Of a stretch of 6,998 nt of DNA, positions 1 to 6,032 are shown in pieces; the stretch's first letter is position 1, and the number at the start of each line of letters is the position of its first letter. The position numbers and the translations under genes were made by a program. This DNA is from Tardiphaga sp. (lineage in GTDB: Bacteria; Pseudomonadota; Alphaproteobacteria; Rhizobiales; Xanthobacteraceae), in assembly GCA_028290765.1 (NCBI GenBank), contig JAQGJF010000984.1, positions 1 through 6,998 on the forward strand, given 5' to 3'. The notes below the pieces were generated by a model. The model had not been told where the DNA came from. It made no database searches and worked only from the letters and a program-made list of their open reading frames with translations.

Positions 1-1344
1 GGCAGCATCGAGGACTTTGTCGTCACCGACTGCCCGCTGACCTGGAACGGCATCACGGTCTACGGCACCATCGACGCCGGCCTGTCGTGGCGGAGTCATG
101 GCGCGCCCTTCAACGGCACCTCCGCCGTCGGGGTGGATTATCTGGTTCAGAAATACAGCAACCGGTCGCGGTGGGATCCCGGGCCGAACGGCTTGAGCCA
201 GTCGAACATCGGCATCAAGGGCAAGGAGCCGTTCGCCGAAGGGTGGGCTTTCATCTTCGATCTGCAGGCCGGGTTCGATCCTTATTCGCTGCAACTGGCC
301 AATGGACCGCACTCGGTGGCGCAGAACGCCGGCGTGCCGCTCACCAGCCAGGAAACCAACTCCGACTCGAGCCGGGCCGGGCAGTTCTACAATTCCGTGG
401 GCTATCTGGGCGTCAGTTCACCCTATGGCACCCTGACCGTGTTCCGGCAGAACTCGCTGACCCTGGACGCCGTTTTCGCCTACGATCCGATGGGCGCTTC
501 CTACGCGTTCTCGCCGATCGGCTGGCAGGGCATCACCTGCGGCGTGGGCAATACCGAAACCTGCCGGTTCAGCACGTCGCTGAAGTATCGTCTCGACATC
601 GGCCAATACCGGGTCGCGGCGCTGTGGCAATTCGGCGGCTACGACCTGAACAACGCCGCGACCGGTGCCTACCAGCTCCAGGTCGGCGGAGATTTTGCCA
701 ATCTGGCCGGCGGCACGCTGTCGCTCGATGCCATCGGCAGCTACGTCCAGAACGCCGTGGCGATCGCGACGGCCGGCAACACGCTGCCTTTGGTCCTGCC
801 GCAGGTTCTCACCGCGACGCTCTCCGACAATACCAGCGTGATGCTGGTCGGCAAATACAGCAACGGGCCGGTCAAGCTGTTTGCCGGATACGAATACATT
901 CGATATGCGCCGCCGAGCAATCCGTTTGCCGCCGGTACCGGTTTCAACGATATCGCGGGAGACTTCGTCTGCGCCGGCTGTGCCGCGATCAACAACACCA
1001 ACATCAACAACACGGCGTTCAGCGCCGGCGACAAGCAATTCCATGTATTCTGGACCGGCGTGAAATACGCCGTCACCGACAAACTGGATGTGACCGGCGC
1101 CTATTATCACTACGACCAGCCCGCCTTCGGCGCGCCGGTCGACTGCAGCGCGGGCGGCAGCGCCACGCCCGCTACCTGCCACGGCACGATGAACGCGGTT
1201 TCCTTCGCCGCCGACTGGCAGTTCGCGAAAAAGTTCGATGCCTATGCCGGGGTGATGTTCTCGCAGGTCAATGGCGGACTGGCGAACGGCTTCCTCAATC
1301 GCAACACGATCGCTCCCACGGCCGGGCTTCGCTTCCGCTTCTGA
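1..1344 (+). CDS. Outer-membrane porin, 5'-truncated by the window edge
   Basis: This is a Gram-negative porin of the outer membrane, forming a beta-barrel for passive uptake of small hydrophilic solutes. The frame is open from base 1, and 447 residues are visible. The signal peptide and probably the first few dozen residues lie outside the window, since members I recall are somewhat over 500 residues. The visible start DCPLTWNG...VYGTIDAG, the early NGLSQSNIG stretch, the YDPMGASYAFSPIG segment, the VFWTGVKYAVTD strand and the C-terminal TAGLRFRF ending in Phe are the family signs; a terminal Phe is the usual outer-membrane assembly signal. Three close cysteine pairs (residues 180/188, 324/327 and 382/393 counted from base 1) sit in predicted loops and may form disulfides. 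The internal GTG at 133 is not the true start, because homologous sequence continues upstream of it. Substrate specificity cannot be read. It converges on the hydrolase remnant 33 bases downstream. Confidence 0.93.
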   Translation, partial: GSIEDFVVTDCPLTWNGITVYGTIDAGLSWRSHGAPFNGTSAVGVDYLVQKYSNRSRWDPGPNGLSQSNIGIKGKEPFAEGWAFIFDLQAGFDPYSLQLANGPHSVAQNAGVPLTSQETNSDSSRAGQFYNSVGYLGVSSPYGTLTVFRQNSLTLDAVFAYDPMGASYAFSPIGWQGITCGVGNTETCRFSTSLKYRLDIGQYRVAALWQFGGYDLNNAATGAYQLQVGGDFANLAGGTLSLDAIGSYVQNAVAIATAGNTLPLVLPQVLTATLSDNTSVMLVGKYSNGPVKLFAGYEYIRYAPPSNPFAAGTGFNDIAGDFVCAGCAAINNTNINNTAFSAGDKQFHVFWTGVKYAVTDKLDVTGAYYHYDQPAFGAPVDCSAGGSATPATCHGTMNAVSFAADWQFAKKFDAYAGVMFSQVNGGLANGFLNRNTIAPTAGLRFRF

Positions 1345-1377
1345 GAAACCTTGATTTCGCCTGCCATGACGAAGCGC

Positions 1378-1527
1378 CCCATTAATCCGCGGCAGCCCCG
1401 CTACTGGCCGATCGGATAAACGCGTCCGGCCGGGTGGCCAGGTAAATCGGCGTCTCCTGCATCGGGTAGTGCCCGCAATTGCCGATCTGCTCGATTTCCG
1501 CGTGCGGATAGAGGCCGGGATAGACGC
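1378..1527. repeat. Direct repeat, copy A (hydrolase 3' tip)
   Basis: This 150-base stretch matches 3266-3415 in the same orientation, with 10 mismatches and no gaps by my hand alignment (about 93% identity). The block 1429-1488 is 60 bases of perfect identity. Homology stops sharply at 1527/1528 on one side and around 1377/1378 on the other. It contains the last 48 codons and stop of a hydrolase gene on the minus strand. Together with copy B it brackets the histidine kinase gene. Confidence 0.93.
1382..1527 (-). pseudogene. Detached 3' fragment of an alpha/beta-hydrolase gene
   Basis: Read on the minus strand, this encodes only the last 48 residues of an alpha/beta hydrolase, from the VYPGLYPHA segment through the catalytic-His motif [11 protein letters not shown] to a TAA stop. 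It matches residues 211-258 of the intact hydrolase at 3270-4046 with nine amino-acid differences. The nucleophile and acid parts of the fold are missing. The minus-strand frame runs on to 1648, but that part is arginine- and proline-rich and unlike the hydrolase, so it is chance. All ten base differences from the intact copy are nonsynonymous, as expected if this piece is no longer translated. It should be non-functional. Confidence 0.88.
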
Positions 1528-1740
1528 AAGGTATCAGCCCCCATCGATCCTGCAAGCCAACGACGCCCGGTTGACCACGCGACGGCGGCAACGGGCGGCC
1601 GCGACTATGCTGCGGCGGATGAGCGCGCTGAGGAGTTTGCCGGGCCAAGCTTCGATGAGATGCCTTATGAAGAGAGTGGCGGCTCCAGCGGCGCGCGTCC
1701 GGTCGCTTCGAGGCCGACCCGTTATGAGTTCACGGCCTAA
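1528..1740 (+). pseudogene. Probable 3' end of an unknown gene
   Basis: Directly after the end of the hydrolase repeat, one + strand frame (same phase as base 1) stays open for 70 codons to TAA at 1738-1740. The predicted peptide has a natural-looking acidic, Gly/Ser/Pro-rich tail (…EEFAGPSFDEMPYEES…) ending RPTRYEFTA. The neighbouring frame, which would extend the kinase upstream, reads as an arginine-rich shadow, typical of an off-frame reading of GC-rich coding DNA. The only in-frame ATG is internal, with no good start, so I read it as the tail of a gene whose front was lost at the 1527/1528 junction. I do not recognise the family. It could also be non-coding sequence that is open by chance. 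Confidence 0.45.
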
Positions 1741-1746
1741 CGCTTC

Positions 1747-1752
1747 AGAGGG
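1747..1752 (+). promoter_or_regulatory. Ribosome binding site AGAGGG before GTG 1757
   Basis: AGAGGG lies four bases before GTG 1757, just after the TAA at 1738-1740. It favours GTG 1757 as the kinase start. The alternative ATG at 1724 has only a weak GAGG (1710-1713) ten bases upstream and would overlap the upstream fragment. Confidence 0.45.
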
Positions 1753-1756
1753 TCAT

Positions 1757-3283
1757 GTGTTCGCTTTTGCGAATTTGCCGATCTCGCGCAAGCTTCTGGC
1801 TGCATTTGCCGCCGTGGTCGCGGTCATATGTGTCAGCAGCGCTGTCGTATACGACAGACTCCGCGTGATCGAATGGGCCAAAGACACGCGAATCCAAACC
1901 ACCGACGTGTTGGAGACGCTGCAATCGGCACTGGACGCGGTGGTGGATCAGGAAGCCGGCGTGCGCGGCTATTTGCTCAACGGCGACGAGAAGTTTCTGG
2001 AGTCCTATCATAAGGGTGGCACTGCCTATATCGCGACGATCCAGAAACTAAGAGACCTCACCTCGCGCGACCCCGCCCTGCAGAGCCACCTCGATGAACT
2101 CAACGAGTTTGCGAAGAAGTGGCGTTCGGCGATTGCCGAGCGGGAGATCGCGCTGATGGCCAATCCCGAGACACACGAGGATGCGCGCGCCCTAGGGGGC
2201 TCGACGGCAGGCAAAGCCGCCATGGATCTCATCCGCGTCAAAGTGGACGAAATCGACCGGATCGAGCGCGACCTGTTGACACAGCGTGACGCCGTGCAGA
2301 ATCAGGCGTTCGCGACTGCCTACACGGTGACGATCCTCGGCGGCGCAACCTCGCTGATCATTGCGATACTGATGGGCGTTCTCCTTACGCGCGGCATCGC
2401 AGTGCCGATCACGCGCATGACTGGCGCCATGACAGCGCTCGCCCAAGGCGATAGCGCCGTCGAAGTGCCCGGGGTTGGTCGCAACGACGAGATCGGCGCG
2501 ATGGCGGCGGCGGTCCGGATTTTTAAAGACAACATGATCGAACGCCAGAGGGCCCAGGCGGAACTCGCTCGCGTTGGCCGACTGACGACGATGGGCGAAC
2601 TCGTCGCCTCCATTGCCCATGAGGTCAACCAACCCTTGACCGGCATCATGATCCATGGCGACGCCTGCCTGCGCTGGCTCAACCGGGATGAGCCTGATCT
2701 TGGGGAAGTGCGCGATGCATTGTCGCGCATCCAACAAGACAGCCGTCGCGCGGCTCAAATCATCGAAAACCTCCGTGCACTGACAAAAAAATCCGGGCCC
2801 CAATTGCGAAGGCTCGACATCAATGGCGCCATTCAGGAAATTCTGGCGCTCATCCGCACCGAGTTGACGCAGCACAATCTTGTGCTTCACACTCATCTGT
2901 CCACCGGCGATCGGACGGTCTTCGGGGATCGGGTGCAGCTGCAGCAGGTTGTGCTCAATCTGATCATGAACAGCATTGAAGCCATGAGCGCGGTCACGGA
3001 TCGCCCCAAGGTATTGACGATATCTTCGGAGCGCGTTGAAACGGGCGACGTGCTGGTTGCCGTCAAGGATACCGGTACGGGAATAGACCCGGCGATTGCC
3101 GTTCGCATCTTCGAGTCCTTCTTCACGACGAAACCCAACGGGATGGGCATCGGGCTCTCGATCTGCCGATCGATCATCGAGGGCCATGGTGGGCGTTTCT
3201 GGGCGTCGCCGAACAGACCGCACGGTGCCGTCTTTCAGTTCACGCTGCCCGCCGACGGAACGGAACCCATTACTTCGCGGTAA
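1757..3283 (+). CDS. Sensor histidine kinase, CHASE3-HAMP-HisKA-HATPase_c
   Basis: This is an inner-membrane two-component sensor kinase that should autophosphorylate on His and pass phosphate to a response regulator. With the GTG start it has 508 residues. TM1 is at about 12-33. A periplasmic CHASE3-type helical sensor domain follows, with [19 protein letters not shown] near 64-82. TM2 is at about 189-211, then a HAMP linker to about 265. The dimerisation domain carries [10 protein letters not shown] with the phospho-acceptor at His288. The ATP domain has the N box NLIMN (401-405), the G1 box DTGTGID (438-444), the F box FESFF (452-456) and the G2 box GMGIGLSI (462-469). All key residues are present, so it should be active. 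AHEVNQPL resembles FixL/DctB-type kinases. No response regulator is in view. The start is uncertain: ATG 1724 would give 519 residues; upstream extension to 1469 is unlikely. The last codons (ITSR, stop) lie inside the hydrolase repeat, and the gene overlaps the convergent hydrolase gene by 14 bases. The sensed signal is unknown. Confidence 0.93.
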   Translation: MFAFANLPISRKLLAAFAAVVAVICVSSAVVYDRLRVIEWAKDTRIQTTDVLETLQSALDAVVDQEAGVRGYLLNGDEKFLESYHKGGTAYIATIQKLRDLTSRDPALQSHLDELNEFAKKWRSAIAEREIALMANPETHEDARALGGSTAGKAAMDLIRVKVDEIDRIERDLLTQRDAVQNQAFATAYTVTILGGATSLIIAILMGVLLTRGIAVPITRMTGAMTALAQGDSAVEVPGVGRNDEIGAMAAAVRIFKDNMIERQRAQAELARVGRLTTMGELVASIAHEVNQPLTGIMIHGDACLRWLNRDEPDLGEVRDALSRIQQDSRRAAQIIENLRALTKKSGPQLRRLDINGAIQEILALIRTELTQHNLVLHTHLSTGDRTVFGDRVQLQQVVLNLIMNSIEAMSAVTDRPKVLTISSERVETGDVLVAVKDTGTGIDPAIAVRIFESFFTTKPNGMGIGLSICRSIIEGHGGRFWASPNRPHGAVFQFTLPADGTEPITSR

Positions 3284-3415
3284 CCCCGCTACCGGCCGAT
3301 TGGATAAACGCTTCCAGCCGGGTGGCCAGGTAAATCGGCGTCTCCTGCATCGGGTAGTGCCCGCAATTGCCGATCTTCTCGATTTGCGCGTGCGGATAGA
3401 GGCCGGGATAGACGC
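3266..3415. repeat. Direct repeat, copy B (3' end of the intact hydrolase gene)
   Basis: This is the second copy of the 150-base direct repeat, same orientation as 1378-1527. Here it is the true 3' end of the complete hydrolase gene on the minus strand, and it also supplies the final four codons and the TAA stop of the histidine kinase on the plus strand. Bases 3281-3283 read TAA here; the matching bases in copy A (1393-1395) read CAG. The perfect 60-base block is 3317-3376. Confidence 0.93.
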
Positions 3416-4046
3416 TGCGCACCAGGCCTTCGCTGACGCCATTATCGAATTCGCCGTACAGCACCAGCATGGGTGTCTTGACCTTGGCCGCATCGGCCGC
3501 GAAATCGTCCTTGATGAAGGAACGCATGTAGCTCTTGAACGCTTCCGGCCTCGCGGTTTCGCGCGCCCGCCGCAGCATCAATTCCAGCCAGGTCCTGGAA
3601 ACGCGGTTGCCGAGCGAGTCGCCCATCAGCGCCAATGCCACTTCGTCCTGTTCGCAAGCCGCTGCGAAGAATCCGAACACCGCATCGTCGAACGGCAACG
3701 CGGAAGCCGGCACCGGGGTGACCGCCACGACCGACTGAACCCGCGCCCCGGCGTCCATCGCCAGTTTTTGCGCCGCCTTGCCTCCCATCGAATGGCCGAC
3801 GACATGAAACTCCTGCCACCCGAGCCGGTCGGCGAGCGCGATCGCATCCGCCGCCACTTCGCCGATCGTGAACTGACCGGAAACCTCGCGCGAGTTGCCG
3901 TAGCCGCGTATATCGAGAAAGGCGTAGGTGCAGCTCGTGGTGTCGAGCGCCTCGAACATCGGCGTGAACACACGATGATCCCAAAACCATCCGTGAATGA
4001 CCACGACTTTCGTCGGGCCACTGCCTATCGTTGTGTGCCAGATCAT
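3270..4046 (-). CDS. Alpha/beta-fold hydrolase
   Basis: This is a cytoplasmic serine hydrolase of the alpha/beta superfamily, 258 residues, a normal full length with no signal peptide. The family cleaves esters, lactones or C-C bonds; the substrate cannot be read here. Visible parts in order are the oxyanion-hole HGW motif (18-20), the strand and turn LDIRGYGNS (44-52), the nucleophile elbow GHSMGG with Ser86, a helical cap at about 120-185, the acid in LYGEFDNG (Asp201) and the catalytic base His230 in [11 protein letters not shown]. The triad is complete. ATG at 4046 is preceded on its strand by AGGGGG, a good ribosome binding site. It converges on the histidine kinase with a 14-base overlap. 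The 3' end is duplicated at 1382-1527. The enol-lactonase family (PcaD-like) is one possibility, given the CMD-family gene on the same strand upstream, but no diagnostic residue proves it. Confidence 0.92.
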   Translation of the reverse strand: MIWHTTIGSGPTKVVVIHGWFWDHRVFTPMFEALDTTSCTYAFLDIRGYGNSREVSGQFTIGEVAADAIALADRLGWQEFHVVGHSMGGKAAQKLAMDAGARVQSVVAVTPVPASALPFDDAVFGFFAAACEQDEVALALMGDSLGNRVSRTWLELMLRRARETARPEAFKSYMRSFIKDDFAADAAKVKTPMLVLYGEFDNGVSEGLVRSVYPGLYPHAQIEKIGNCGHYPMQETPIYLATRLEAFIQSAGSGVTAK

Positions 4047-4050
4047 GTTT

Positions 4051-4056
4051 CCCCCT
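4051..4056 (-). promoter_or_regulatory. Ribosome binding site of the hydrolase gene
   Basis: On the minus strand this reads AGGGGG, four bases before the ATG at 4046. It supports that start. No further in-frame upstream start with a better site was seen. Confidence 0.6.
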
Positions 4057-4111
4057 GACGGCTGCTGTTGGTCGAGTAGACTAGACGAGCGATTCCGTGA
4101 AACCTATCTTT

Positions 4112-4244
4112 GTCATTCCGGGATGTGCTCCGGCCGGCGATAGCCTGTCGGAGTGCAGGCCCGGAATCCATAGCCCCTGTGGTGGTTATGGATTCCGGGC
4201 TCGCTTATGCCGCGCTTCGCGCGTCACACGCGCCCCGGAATGAC
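4112..4244. repeat. Dispersed palindromic repeat with nested hairpins
   Basis: The outer arms are GTCATTCCGGG at 4112-4122 and its exact reverse complement at 4234-4244. Inside is a perfect 14-base stem, GCCCGGAATCCATA (4159-4172) with its complement at 4187-4200, closing a 14-base loop that can zip three further pairs. A smaller stem CTCCG/CGGAG sits at 4128-4132 and 4149-4153. The pattern matches my recollection of a palindromic element found in many intergenic gaps of Bradyrhizobium-type genomes; I cannot give it a formal name. It fills most of the gap between the hydrolase and CMD-family genes. As RNA on the minus strand it would fold strongly, and could end or separate transcription between the two. 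It has no coding content. Confidence 0.8.
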
Positions 4245-4300
4245 GAGTGTTGCTAGTGGTCGCTACGGACAGAAATGATTCGAACTTCGGAAACTTTCGG

Positions 4301-4687
4301 CTAAGTTTTGTCGGCTGCCGCGAACACCTCCCGGCAGGTCGCTACGCCGTTGATGGCGGCGGCAACGCCGACAAAGGGTGTGAGCTGCATCATGATTTCG
4401 ACGAGTTCCTCGCGCGTCACGCCGCAGCGCAGGGCACCGCCGATATGGGTTCGCAATTGCGGCGCCGCGGTGCCGAGGGTGGCCAGCGCGGCGACGGTGA
4501 CGATCTGCCGCGTCCGCGCGTCAAGCGTCTCGCTTTGGTAGATGTCGCCGTAGATCGTCTCAAGGACATAGGTTGCGAGTTGCGGCGCCACGTCACCCAG
4601 GGATCGCTCGACCTGCTCGGCGGTTTGCCCGAGAATTTCACCGATCTTTTGTGCACCGCGCGCGCGGCGTTGAGGGTCGGACTGCAT
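4301..4687 (-). CDS. Carboxymuconolactone decarboxylase (CMD) family protein
   Basis: This is a small all-helical cytoplasmic protein of 128 residues, normal for a PcaC-like single-domain member. The core at about 36-118 contains ETIYGDIYQ (43-51), the LDARTRQIVTVAALATLG helix (55-72), HIGGALRCGVTREELVEIMMQ (81-101) and the TPFVGVAAAINGV segment (103-115). These match the CMD fold used by 4-carboxymuconolactone decarboxylase of the protocatechuate pathway and by AhpD. The AhpD-type CxxC pair is absent (cysteines only at 88 and 118), so a thiol-peroxidase role is unlikely. A true PcaC role is possible but unproven, since no other pca gene is certain here. ATG 4687 has a strong ribosome binding site (AAGGA). 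It is transcribed away from the Bug receptor gene; the hydrolase gene follows on the same strand beyond the palindromic repeat. Confidence 0.9.
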   Translation of the reverse strand: MQSDPQRRARGAQKIGEILGQTAEQVERSLGDVAPQLATYVLETIYGDIYQSETLDARTRQIVTVAALATLGTAAPQLRTHIGGALRCGVTREELVEIMMQLTPFVGVAAAINGVATCREVFAAADKT

Positions 4688-4691
4688 TGAG

Positions 4692-4700
4692 CTTCCTTCT
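4692..4700 (-). promoter_or_regulatory. Ribosome binding site of the CMD-family gene
   Basis: The minus strand reads AGAAGGAAG here, with the AAGGA core six bases before the ATG at 4687. This is the best Shine-Dalgarno match in the window and fixes that start. Confidence 0.65.
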
Positions 4701-4835
4701 GTCGCCGGTCGCGTTAGACTGAGCTGGCAGCCGTTTGCCGGCTACGGAGTAGTCCAGCTGTAGGGCCGACCTCCATAGGCGTCAACAAAACGAAAAGCAG
4801 AATGCAGCGCAAACAATCGCGCAACGGGGGGGAAT
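4701..4835. promoter_or_regulatory. Divergent intergenic region with nested inverted repeat
   Basis: This gap separates two outward-facing genes and so must hold the promoters of at least the Bug receptor gene and probably the CMD-family gene. AGCTGG at 4722-4727 pairs with CCAGCT at 4754-4759, and inside it AGCCG (4729-4733) pairs with CGGCT (4739-4743). This symmetry could be an operator shared by the divergent genes, but the arms are short. No convincing -35/-10 pair was found. A G-run (GGGGGGA, 4826-4832) just before ATG 4836 is the likely ribosome binding site of the receptor gene. Confidence 0.35.
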
Positions 4836-5831
4836 ATGTTCAGTGGTTCTATCCAAGCGCTCGCACTCAAAGCGTTCGCGCTGTGCGCCGGTGTCGCGAT
4901 CGGCTCGGTCGCCGGCCCAATTTCGGTGAAGTCGCAAACCTATCCCACCCAGCCCGTCAGGATCCTGGTCGGATTCGGGCCGGGCTCCGCGGCCGATATC
5001 CTGGCCCGGCTGGTGGGCAAGCAGATGGAAGCCAGTCTCGGTCAGCCGATCGTGGTCGAAAACCGACCCGGCAACAGCAGCATGATCGCGGCGGAAACCG
5101 TGGCGCGCGCCACCCCGGATGGCTATACGCTGTTCATGGCGACCATCGCCAACACGCTCAACCCCGCCGAGACCAAATCGAGTTTCAATCTAGCCCGGGA
5201 TCTTGCGCCGATCGCGCTTCTGGGCATCGTGCCCAACGTCTTGGTGGCGCATCCGTCGGTCCCCGCCAATAATCTGCAGGAGCTGATCGCGCTGGCGAAG
5301 AGCAAGCCCGAGACCTTGACGTTCGGCTCTTCCGGCTATGCCACGGCAAGCTACATGGCGGCCGAACTGTTCAACGCCAAAGCGGGTACCAAAATCCTGT
5401 CGGTGCCTTATCAGGGCGGCAGCAACCAGGCGCTCTCGGACCTGCTGTCGGGCCGCATCACGCTGATGTTCAATGTGGCCGCGACGCTGGCCCCGCATGT
5501 CGAGGCCGGCAAGCTGAAGGCGTTCGCCGTCGCGCAGTCCAGGCGCGCGTCGATCATGCCGGAGGTGCCGACGCTGACCGAGGCCGGCATGACGGGCTAT
5601 GACGCGGGAATCTGGATCGGACTGCTGGCGCCCGCCGCAACGCCGCCCGCGATCATCGAAAAACTGTCGGGCGCCGCCAATGCCGCGCTGGGGACCGATG
5701 ACGTCCGCACCGCGCTCAAGCAGCAGGGGACGGATCCGGTCGGCGGCACGCCCAGGGAATTCGCCGACTTCATCCGCACCGATATCGAAAAGTGGGTGGC
5801 GGTTCTGGCCTCGTCGAGCGCCGGGAAGTGA
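4836..5831 (+). CDS. Bug-family (TctC-like) periplasmic solute-binding receptor
   Basis: This is a tripartite tricarboxylate transporter substrate-binding protein, 331 residues, the usual family length. Residues 1-33 form a signal peptide with a hydrophobic core LALKAFALCAGVAIG, and the mature protein should begin near TYPTQPVR. Lobe 1 contains ILVGFGPGSAADILAR (43-58), where Asp54 is in the position that contacts the ligand carboxylate in the family, then VVENRPGN (73-80) and ARATPDGYTL (90-99). The second lobe has VPYQGGSNQALSDLLSGRI (190-208) and EVPTLTEAG (243-251), all standard Bug landmarks. These proteins bind carboxylates such as dicarboxylates, aromatic acids or amino acids; the ligand here is unknown. 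The usual PGG at the binding loop is replaced by GPGS. No TctA or TctB membrane gene is in view, so it is an orphan receptor, common in this family. The neighbouring CMD-family and reductase genes hint at a catabolic setting. Confidence 0.94.
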   Translation: MFSGSIQALALKAFALCAGVAIGSVAGPISVKSQTYPTQPVRILVGFGPGSAADILARLVGKQMEASLGQPIVVENRPGNSSMIAAETVARATPDGYTLFMATIANTLNPAETKSSFNLARDLAPIALLGIVPNVLVAHPSVPANNLQELIALAKSKPETLTFGSSGYATASYMAAELFNAKAGTKILSVPYQGGSNQALSDLLSGRITLMFNVAATLAPHVEAGKLKAFAVAQSRRASIMPEVPTLTEAGMTGYDAGIWIGLLAPAATPPAIIEKLSGAANAALGTDDVRTALKQQGTDPVGGTPREFADFIRTDIEKWVAVLASSSAGK

Positions 5832-5965
5832 CGGCGGGGCCGATTGATTAAAACCCTCCGCAATTTGCCAGCCGGCGAACAACCGTTCCGGCAAAAGTCG
5901 CGCGGCCTTAAAGGACATCCTGTTGAAGAGCCCGAGAAATGACATCGCATCGGCCTATCTTGAGA

Positions 5966-5993
5966 GGCGGACGCTATTTCGAAGCCGTCCGCC
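5966..5993. repeat. Inverted repeat upstream of the aldo/keto reductase gene
   Basis: GGCGGACG (5966-5973) and CGTCCGCC (5986-5993) form a perfect 8-base stem with a 12-base loop, ending 39 bases before ATG 6033. There is no T-run after it, so it is not a typical terminator. It could be a regulator site or leader hairpin of the reductase gene, or chance in GC-rich DNA. The rest of the gap between 5832 and 6032 holds no gene I can support. Confidence 0.35.
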
Positions 5994-6019
5994 GCTTGTG
6001 CGGTGGTCGGGCTCAAACC

Positions 6020-6025
6020 AGGGAG
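6020..6025 (+). promoter_or_regulatory. Ribosome binding site fixing start at ATG 6033
   Basis: AGGGAG is seven bases before ATG 6033 but only one base before ATG 6027, and lies inside the frame that would start at GTG 6003. The spacing selects ATG 6033. Confidence 0.6.
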
Positions 6026-6032
6026 CATGCGC

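Noticed and set aside
418..1182. 254-codon open frame on the minus strand
   Set aside because: It lies antisense within the porin gene and has no domain features.
1345..1377. Terminator after the porin gene
   Set aside because: No stable stem or T-run was found in this short gap.
1469..1756. Extension of the histidine kinase upstream to GTG 1469
   Set aside because: The added residues are arginine-rich, run antisense through the hydrolase remnant, and read as an off-frame shadow; the transmembrane start of the family comes just after GTG 1757.
1378..3415. Insertion sequence or composite transposon
   Set aside because: No transposase, terminal inverted repeats or short target duplication was seen; the flanking repeats are part of a host-type hydrolase gene.
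2192..3493. 433-codon open frame on the minus strand
   Set aside because: It is antisense to the kinase, which has complete motifs; the peptide is Arg/His-rich with no recognisable domain, and it runs across a gene boundary.
3096..4058. 320-codon open frame on the plus strand
   Set aside because: It is antisense to the intact hydrolase and overlaps the kinase end in another frame; composition is that of a shadow.
5868..5895. Possible terminator after the Bug receptor gene
   Set aside because: A GCCGG/CCGGC pairing around a 12-base loop is followed by AAAA, not T residues, on the + strand, and the stem is too short to call.
5190..5945. 251-codon open frame on the minus strand
   Set aside because: It is antisense to the Bug receptor gene; Arg/Gly-rich with no family signature.
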